From Quillaja saponaria (Eukaryota > Streptophyta > Magnoliopsida > Fabales > Quillajaceae): a stretch of DNA of 64,000 bases. Below, in pieces: positions 57,501 to 64,000 of the stretch. The translations under genes and the position numbers were made by a program. The notes beneath the pieces are model-generated. The model had not been told where the DNA came from and did no database searches. It was given only the letters and a program-made list of their open reading frames with translations. The DNA is taken from assembly GCA_029379385.1 (NCBI GenBank), contig CM055605.1:13117001-13181000 (forward strand), given 5' to 3'. Position 1 is the first letter of the stretch; every line of letters starts with the position of its first letter.

Positions 57501-58252
57501 AATTATCAAAATGGTCATAAATTCAAACCCGAGTTTGTTGTAATGAGCAAAGGTCGTGTTCAACTAGGATGGATGCCAATGACTGATAAGTTGGTTTATT
57601 GGTTTGTCACAAGGCAATGGACCTCTCAAGGTTTGTGATTTATGGTTTGTGGACGAATCAATGTTTTCAAGTTAAATTAAATATTTTTTGGGTCATTAAT
57701 ATAATGTTTGATTTCTCGCAAGAAGATTTGGCAGTGTCCAAAAATTCAATGCTTATTAGACAATCAACAATGGAAACAATGAAGGATTTCCCGGATGACA
57801 TGATGGAGATGATAAGTACATGTTATTTAAACTCCTTGCATCTCACTGACTTGAAGTATCGCGCGCCATGGGACTTGCTTGGTAATAACTTTCATGAAGG
57901 CACTGTGACAGTGGCTGGCGATGCTATGCATGCAATGGGACCATTCCTAGCACAGGGTGGCTCAGCATCCCTAGAAGATGCCATTGTGCTAGGTAGATGT
58001 TTGGCACAAAAGATGAACATAATGAATCAAAGAGAAAGATCATCTATTGTTAAAATGATGGTAGAGGAAGCACTGGAGGAGTATGCAAAAGAGCGAAAGA
58101 TGAGGATTGTGTGGCTTTCACTAGAGACTTACTTAATTGGGAAGATGCTTGATGCAAAATCGGTTATGGTAAAATTTGTGATCATCATTGTCATGGCTGT
58201 CCTCTTTAGTGACCCAATTGGAAATACCCGATATGACTGTGGCCGCCTTTAA
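54510..58252 (+). CDS. FAD-dependent monooxygenase (MO1-like), six exons, intact
   Basis: Exons 54510-54598, 54705-54851, 55034-55084, 55187-55355, 57402-57630 and 57723-58252 join to 1,215 bases, 404 codons plus stop, all with GT-AG borders and matching phases. Residues 13-22 (VIVGGGICGL) form the dinucleotide fold for FAD, with LVLERS at 36-41 ending its second strand. IGCDG (155-159) is the DG motif contacting FAD and NAD(P)H. AGDAMHAMGPFLAQGG (293-308) is the GD motif binding the FAD ribose. The C-terminus has a hydrophobic stretch and ends YDCGRL, as in the plant MO1 family related to zeaxanthin epoxidase and bacterial salicylate hydroxylase. It should hydroxylate a small aromatic substrate using NAD(P)H and O2; the substrate is unknown. 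No plastid transit peptide is obvious. Length is normal for the family. Intron 4 is 2,046 bp because of two transposons. Confidence 0.92.
55430..55855. mobile_element. MITE-like element, copy 2 (in FMO intron 4)
   Basis: Starts near TAGTAATGCTCTTTGAGAGG and ends CTCTCAAAAATCATAACACT with ATCAAACCAAGCC, roughly inverted to the start and to AAGGCTTGGTTTGGTAATGC of copy 1. Interior CTTTTAAAAG words repeat. No coding capacity. Confidence 0.55.
55908..56364 (-). repeat. 3' LTR of the miniature element
   Basis: 457 bp, colinear with 56911-57370 with scattered substitutions; TG...CA termini. It contains the terminal block GAATTACAATTTCAACA. Confidence 0.9.
56911..57370 (-). repeat. 5' LTR of the miniature element
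   Basis: 460 bp, TG...CA termini. The primer site lies just outside it at about 56892-56908. The FMO intron acceptor (AG at 57400-57401) is 30 bases beyond its end. Confidence 0.9.
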
Positions 58253-59029
58253 GTAACGACCAACAAGATGTAGCTATTGTTAAGGAGACATGGATAAAGA
58301 AACGAGTTTGTGATCCAATAATTAAAAATGTTTAGTTTGCTTTCATTTTTATCTTTAAGATTATTTAGATTCATGAATATGTATTTGGTTCAAAGTATGG
58401 GTCATGCTTTGTAAGTTGTGTTTTGGAAAAAACACAAGTATATTCCTAGTATTTTGTGGTGTGCTTAGGAAATTGTCTATATTAATTATGAGTCTTATTG
58501 TAATCCCTATAAATACCCTTATGTTTAATGAAAGAAGGAAACTTTTTGATTTGATAATTATAATTGGTTGCAAGTAATCTTGCTTGGAGTGATTGTTTCC
58601 TCCTAGATAATCAAGCGTGTGGCTTGGTCACGTGAGTGTCACACGATTAGTGACTTCGATTGATATCCGTCACTCTTGATTATGAGCTTGTCGGGATATT
58701 CTCTTTATCTTGTTGATATCGTTGGATCCAACCCAACCCTCTAGCTTCTGCCCGCATGAGTTTGAGTGGAATAATTTATATTATCATAAATTTATATACA
58801 CAACAACGCCTAGATAAAATAATAATAAATATCTTATAATTCATTAATATCATGTTCATGTGTGCCTATAACTAAAGACGTCATGGTGATCAGTGATCGA
58901 GTGTTTTGTCCCGGTAGTGATTGTGGGAATGTATATGTGGAAAATGATTCCATCTCCGAAAGTGGAAGCTTTCGTGTGATTAGTAATACAATAAAGAGTA
59001 GTTGTTAAACAAGTTCTATATAGGCTTGG
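58253..59029 (+). other. 3' region of FMO gene 1 and LTR-like sequence
   Basis: The first ~80 bases are probably 3' UTR. 58430-58800 has a promoter-like CCCTATAAATACCC and a GC-richer part, reminiscent of a solo LTR, but no terminal repeats could be paired. No coding similarity. Confidence 0.35.
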
Positions 59030-59390
59030 GTGGAATGTTGGTCAAGATCACAAGGTGCTAGCTGTTTATGTAAGAGGAAGGCTGAATCTTTTAATCATCT
59101 TTTCTTGAGATGTGATGTCATTTGGGGAGTTTTGGTGAGTGTTTGAAATGGTGGATACTAAATGGGGAGTTTAGCTTCACTATTCTTCTATTGGGATGCT
59201 TTATGTCCAGTTAGCAAAAGAAAAGAAGTGTTGAGCATGGTATTGTATGCAGTTTTGTGGTCAATTTGGCTGCGTAGAAAAACTCTTTTAAAAATGAAGA
59301 GATTAGGACTTCAACATTTTAAACAATTAATTGTACTGATTGGGAACTCTAAAACTACATGTAATGCATGGTTAGAAAGCTAAATGTTCC
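59030..59390 (+). pseudogene. Reverse-transcriptase zinc-binding (zf-RVT) fragment
   Basis: One frame gives SCLCKRKAESFNHLFLRCD at 59060-59116 (Cys-x2-Cys ... His-x3... Cys, the zf-RVT pattern), a stop at about 59140, then MGSLASLFFYWDALCP and VLYAVLWSIWLRRKTLLKMK, the conserved tryptophan-rich end (ALLW.IW..RN). Such domains lie between RT and RNase H in plant LINEs. No other LINE part is attached. Confidence 0.65.
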
Positions 59391-59419
59391 TAGTTTTTAA
59401 TTAAAGAAACAACATTTGA

Positions 59420-59880
59420 TTCTCCTAGAGGAAGTCAGTGCTATTTTACTAAGAGAATGTCAAAGTTGTGAAAATTCTGTGTTTTCCAGAAATATGCCTA
59501 ATTTTTAAGAATTAATTGTACTAATATGCGAGATCAAAAATTCAAATGATATATCATTAAAAAGTTACATGAGTCTAGTACTTAATGAATCAAAAGAAAG
59601 TTTCTTTGAAAATTATAAGATATCTCTATCACAGTGAGCACTGGTCCAGTTTGGACCATTTTAACATTTTCTTGTTTCCAAGTGTTTTTCACTTCTCAAA
59701 TTATTTCTCTTATAGTTAGACATTGTCATAGCCAAGGAATTCATGGTTTCATTTATGTTACGTGGGAGAATATAAGCCAACCAAGGTATGTTAAGGTGCT
59801 TAAGTTTTCAAGATGTTACACGGGTACTGCTTGTGGAAAATAACTTTTCAGTGACAGTGACTTGGTTCAATGCATGGCAA
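59420..59880 (+). repeat. Dispersed repeat R, partial copy
   Basis: Parallels 35270-35520: shared order of GTCAAAGTTGTCAAA-like, ACAAATGATATACCATTA-like, ACATG.GTCTA and GCACTGGTCC..TTTGGAC blocks. A different part of R than the 43.4-kb copy. Confidence 0.6.
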
Positions 59881-60796
59881 TGGGAACAGGCCATGAATAT
59901 CTAATCAAATTTTCAAGAAAGTTGAAAGGGTTTTAATTCAATTGGGAAATCTGAAAATTAAACACACATTAGTGGTGCTAATTAATCCTCTGGCAAATGT
60001 TGTTTGGCAACGTGCATGGATTAAGTTAATCTACTCTGAAAGCTTCTGGTTTTGGGTTGTTTTCCAACTTTTCTTTTAGGAATCGTTCTCTGTAGTTGGA
60101 ATATTAATTGGTTGAATGGATTTTAGGAAGTCTTCCATTTATGGGTTGGCAAAAATTTGGGTTATTTTGTGATACGTATGGGATTGGTTTTGTTTAAACC
60201 AAGTTTTTAGCTTTGTATTAACACATGTCCTCAATGCCATCTTTATTGTTGATTAAGATATTTCAATACTACTATCGAGAGTTTAGTTCAAGTAATTGGT
60301 ATCTGTCCTCTTGTTTTTTAGTGTCGAGTTCAAGCACTCTCAATGTACCAAAAAAAGAATAATTTAATAATAATTTGAAAAAAAAAAAAAAAAAAAAAAA
60401 AAGATAATTCAATAATAGTCTCTAATCTGTCTAACTGAGTTGTGACCAGTACTATTGTTATATATGGGGTTTAATTAAACTTAGGGAGTGTTTCTCTATT
60501 AATCCAACAGCTAATCCACCAAACTTACACGCATAATTGTTTAAGTTAAAGTAGCTAGTAATTAATGTTTGTAATTAAAATAATTTCCATAAGAGCTGCA
60601 GTACAGCTGTAATTCATGAAAGGGATTAACCTATGTCCAAAGCATTTTTGTTTTTTGTTCTTGTCTTTAGTTATATTCATTTTTCGTCCATTCTTTTGAC
60701 GTGGTGTCATTATATCATATATAAATTAACAACTGAGATGTCCCATTCTAAGACCCCACTTAATATTTTTATTTATTTTTAATTATTGGAGCAATA

Positions 60797-60830
<34 letters not shown>

Positions 60831-60847
60831 AACCATAAGAGACAGCC
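59881..60847. other. Intergenic; upstream region of FMO gene 2
   Basis: Contains a poly(A) tract (about 60379-60401) and a TA run (60807-60830) about 20 bases before the start codon of FMO 2. No similarity to the FMO 1 promoter was found. Confidence 0.5.
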
Positions 60848-62670
60848 ATGGGAAACGACATAAGGAATAGTAGAGTAAGAATGGAAGGTGCCGAGGAGAT
60901 AGACATTGTGATTGTCGGCGGTGGCATCTGCGGCCTCGCTACCACTCTTGCTCTCCACAGGTTACGTTCCTTGGTTTTGAAAGTGATGATTTCAAATTTT
61001 TATTTCTATTTTTTTTACAATTTTTACCTATAGATTTAATTTGATTGATTAATTAATTCAATTACATATAATTGTTTGTTTGTATCATAATAATGATAAT
61101 AGGAAGGGCATTCCAAGTGTGGTGTTGGAAAGATCAGAGTGTCTCCGTGCAATTGGAGGAGGGATCACTATGCGGAATAATGGTTGGATTGCTCTGGATC
61201 AGCTTGGTGTTGCCTCAAAACTTAGACAAACATCTCTCCTTATTCAAGGGTATGTATGTGTTTCTTATTCCAATTATAATTATATAAACAAAAAAATGCA
61301 TGAGAATTAGTATGCTCAATTTAATTGAATATAACATAAACTTTCATTTCTGCTTCACTATTTATAAACAATTATTCCCAGTGCTCAAGATATATGGCTT
61401 CACAGTGGTAAGCAACGAGAATTTGGATATGGGTAAGTTTATATTCCTCTTTTCTTTTTGAATAAACATAAATAAATTTAATTTTTTCTCTTTTATATGA
61501 ATCCCAATAATTAATGAGATTCTAAATTTCAATTATATAACACAATAATAATAGGGAGAGTGAAACTCGATGCTTGAAACGTAGTAAACTTATTGGAACC
61601 TTGGCAGAAAGCTTGCCCCTTGGCACATTACGTTTTGGGTGCCATGTAGTTTCGATTCAATTAGACCCACTAACTTCCTATGCTATTGTTCAACTCAACA
61701 ATGGAAGTACTATAACATCCAAGGTATTTTTTTATTTTTTTTTAAATTTCCAAATTAATTAAGCTATTTTTGAAAGTTCTTGATGATCATGTCACAGATA
61801 TTAATAGGATGTGATGGAGCAAACTCAGTTGTTGCAGATTTTCTTGGGTTGAAACCAGCGAAGCCTTCTTCAATATGGGAGGTCAGAGGTTTCACTAACT
61901 ATCCAAATGGTCATACTTTTGGCAATCAGTTTGTTCCGGTTCATGGAGACTGTGACATTATGGGGAGAATCCCAATTCACCACAAGTTGGTTTATTGGTT
62001 TGTAACACAGAAGAGAGAATTCCAAGGTAAAATTTTGGTTTACAATGCAATCATGCATAGATTCCTAATTTTACCTTAAAATTTCAGTTTCCGTTGAAGT
62101 ATTTCTCTTAAATTAATGTATGTATAGGTTCAAAAGCTTCAAAGGATCCAAAGGAAATAAAAAACATGACACTTGAATCGATCAAAGATTTCCCTAGAGA
62201 CATCGTAGACATGGTGACATAATTCTGCAAAATTACAGTGATCTAGAGTCCTTGTCTGAGGTGCGCATAAGATATCGATCACCCTGGGACATAATTCTGC
62301 AAAATTACAGGAAAGGCATGGTGACAGTGGGCGGAGATGCCATGCATGTCATGGGTCCCTTTATTGGGCAGGGTGGTTCAGCTGGTCTTGAAGATGCTGT
62401 TGTTCTTGCTAGATGCTTGGAAAGAAAGTTGAGTAAGACATTCAAGCAAACAAGTGGAAGGCAGAATATGGTGAAGGAAGTTGAGGATGCATTGGATGAA
62501 TATGTGAAAAGTAGAAAGATGAGATTATTATAGTTGCAACACAATCCTATCTAATTGGTTTACTATTTGAAACTTCATCACTAGTGATGAAATTTGTATG
62601 CATCATCATGTTAACAGTTCTCTTTAGAGAACATAGTGGACATTGTCAATATGACTGTGGTCGCCTCTAA
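60848..62670 (+). pseudogene. FAD-dependent monooxygenase (MO1-like), tandem copy, broken in exon 6
   Basis: Exons 60848-60960, 61103-61249, 61382-61432, 61555-61723, 61798-62026 and 62128-62670. Exons 2-5 are exactly as long as in FMO 1 (147, 51, 169, 229), with all GT-AG borders intact. Motifs VIVGGGICGL, VVLERS, IGCDGANS and GGDAMHVMGPFIGQGG are present. Three lesions lie in exon 6. A 23-base patch (62216-62238) identical to 62288-62310 puts TAA in frame right after DIVDMV and shifts the frame. A TAG replaces the expected Trp codon at about 62532. One base is missing about 9 bases on. The gene otherwise ends YDCGRL like its neighbour. A translated product would lack the GD motif. Sequencing or assembly error cannot be excluded for the single-base changes. 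Confidence 0.88.
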
Positions 62671-63005
62671 AAGATTGTAGTGATGTAGTCGGAACAAATA
62701 GCATATAGTCCGTCCTGTGACTCAAATTTGTGGCAGGGACTTTTAAAGATTAAGTGTGTTTGGTTGGGGATTAAATGTTATGTAAATAGACAGTTTCATA
62801 GAGTATATTAAGAATAAAAATAGTAATCTTAATTGTGTTTGGTTGTGATAATGTTTGTTTTTGAACAGCAAGAAATACCGTTTTATTGCATTAACCGGAA
62901 ACTAGAAAGGAATGACTTAATCTCCATTAACTAGATTATTGATGACTTCCTCTTCAGTACCACCAAAGACTCAATCTCCTTTACGTCATTCAAAGATGAC
63001 TTAAC
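62671..63005. other. 3' flank of FMO gene 2
   Basis: No gene or repeat recognised. Confidence 0.4.
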
Positions 63006-63267
63006 ATTAAGGCCTTAAACCACGTCGCTTCCCCTCTGAGTGTGAGTGTGTTAATATACCCAACTTGGTTCCACTTTTTTGAAGTGGAATTAAGTTTGGG
63101 TTTGAGCAAAAAAATCCACTGCCAATGTGCAGTCCCAACAATGTGGGTTTAGTCCCACATCGCTTCTCTTGTGTGTGTTGAGTGTGTTAATACACCCAAC
63201 TTGGTTTCACTTTTTTGAAGTAGAAATAAGTTTGGGTTTGAGCAAAAAATTGTATTAAGGCCTTAAA
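63006..63267. repeat. Imperfect tandem repeat between 14-bp direct repeats
   Basis: Two related units (63024-63110 and 63157-63249) share CACTTTTTTGAAGT and AAGTTTGGGTTTGAGCAAAA. They lie between exact copies of ATTAAGGCCTTAAA (63006-63019 and 63254-63267). TTAGTCCCACATCGCTTC occurs inside, a word common in plant repetitive DNA. Confidence 0.65.
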
Positions 63268-63304
63268 ATGACGTATGTTGATCATAGACATTGTGTCATT
63301 CTCT

Positions 63305-63660
63305 TATGAAGAGATTAGTGATATGGTTAGACAACATAAGGGTACTTTACTTGTTAGTTGAACAAGTATATTAAGTTAACTCAACACAAGAAACCATTTA
63401 GATTTTTAACTAATAGAACTTAATTCTCAAAGTGGTGATAATAGTGATTCAGATTAGTGATATGGTTAGACAACAATAGAACTTAATTCTCAAAGTGGTG
63501 ATAATAGGTGATAATAGTGATTCAGATTAGTGATATGGTTAGACAACATAAGGGTACTTGTTAGTTAAACAAGTATATTAAGTTAACTCAACACAAGAAA
63601 CCATTTAGATTTTTAACTAATAGAAGTTAATTCTCAAAGTGTTGATAATAGTGATTCCTT
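63305..63660. repeat. Tandem repeat array, units of ~137 and ~70 bp
   Basis: Three copies of a unit beginning GATTAGTGATATGGTTAGAC and ending GTGATAATAGTGATTC; the middle copy lacks the internal ~65 bases. A fourth partial unit (CTCAAAGTGGTGGTATAAGT) lies near 63730. Confidence 0.75.
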
Positions 63661-64000
63661 GACTTAAGTTCATCATAATACTTTCATTTAGAGTTTTTAC
63701 TCATGTGTCAATGGAAGTTAATTCTCAAAGTGGTGGTATAAGTGATTCTTGGACTTGAAATCATTTACTTTATATGTGAATCTACATGCTTTAATGTCAT
63801 TCTATTTTTCCAGTAAAAATGATGATACATGGGTGATTGTTGAATATATAATGAAACATTTAAAGGGAGATGAATAATAGACAAACAATGTATCATCCTC
63901 AATAAATAAAACAAGTATCTCATAGTCTCTTGAGACAAGTATGCCTTGTTCTTGGAATCATTGCAAAGTGAAAGAGATGAAGAAGAACGTTTTCTTGAAT
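63661..64000 (+). other. No gene confirmed; faint copia-like trace
   Basis: At 63825-63875 one frame reads DTWVIVEYIMKHLKGDE, resembling the HW..VK.ILRYLKGT block near the end of copia RT/RNase H. The match is short and stops follow at once. Confidence 0.25.

Noticed and set aside
57599..57722. Start of a separate gene at 57599
   Set aside because: The ATG lies in FMO exon 5 in another frame and reads through intron 5; exon 6 continues the FMO frame from 57723.
60379..60401. Poly(A) tract as a SINE tail
   Set aside because: No polymerase III A/B boxes or target duplication could be seen upstream.

Overview
This is a stretch of eudicot plant nuclear DNA: very AT-rich, spliceosomal introns with GT-AG borders, plant LINEs, LTR elements with tRNA-Met primer sites, endogenous plant pararetrovirus, and plant-type genes. 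Most of it is nested transposon debris. Only one gene looks fully intact, an FAD-dependent monooxygenase (FMO) at 54.5-58.3 kb.

Layout. 0-6.5 kb: a gag-protease-only LTR retrotransposon on the minus strand (LTRs 624-1868 and 3787-5083) inserted in the gag region of an older element, then the 3' end of a copia-like element whose LTR carries a 20-bp minisatellite. 7.85 kb: a Helitron-like 3' terminus. 9.16-9.75 kb: the first ~195 codons of a CC-NB-LRR resistance gene, frameshifted and cut off by virus-derived DNA. 9.75-24.7 kb: an endogenous caulimovirid array, about one and a half genomes head-to-tail on the minus strand, then a ~4.5-kb inverted copy on the plus strand meeting it at about 20.24 kb. 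24.7-27.8 kb: a 5'-truncated L1-type LINE. 27.8-30.5 kb: Ty3/gypsy remnant with a protease piece. 30.8-45.2 kb: a segmental duplication split by an insertion, a dispersed non-coding repeat (called R here) and a second LINE lacking its 3' half. 45.5-45.9 kb: a broken ATL-type RING-H2 gene. 46-54 kb: small DNA transposons, a Helitron-like end, and an orphan copy of the FMO promoter.

54-62.7 kb is the gene-bearing part: two tandem six-exon FMO genes with identical exon lengths through exon 5. The first is open (404 codons), although its intron 4 has swollen to 2,046 bp by insertion of a MITE-like element and a complete miniature LTR retrotransposon with a perfect 5-bp target duplication; the same intron in the second gene is 74 bp. 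The second copy is a pseudogene, broken in its last exon by a 23-bp duplicated patch, a nonsense codon and a 1-base loss. The final 1.3 kb is tandem repeats plus a weak copia-like trace.

The most unusual structures are the viral inverted repeat, which would fold into a long hairpin if transcribed; the FMO cluster with its orphan promoter and TE-enlarged intron; and several transposons whose ends and target duplications can be read directly. Similarities were judged by eye without database searches.
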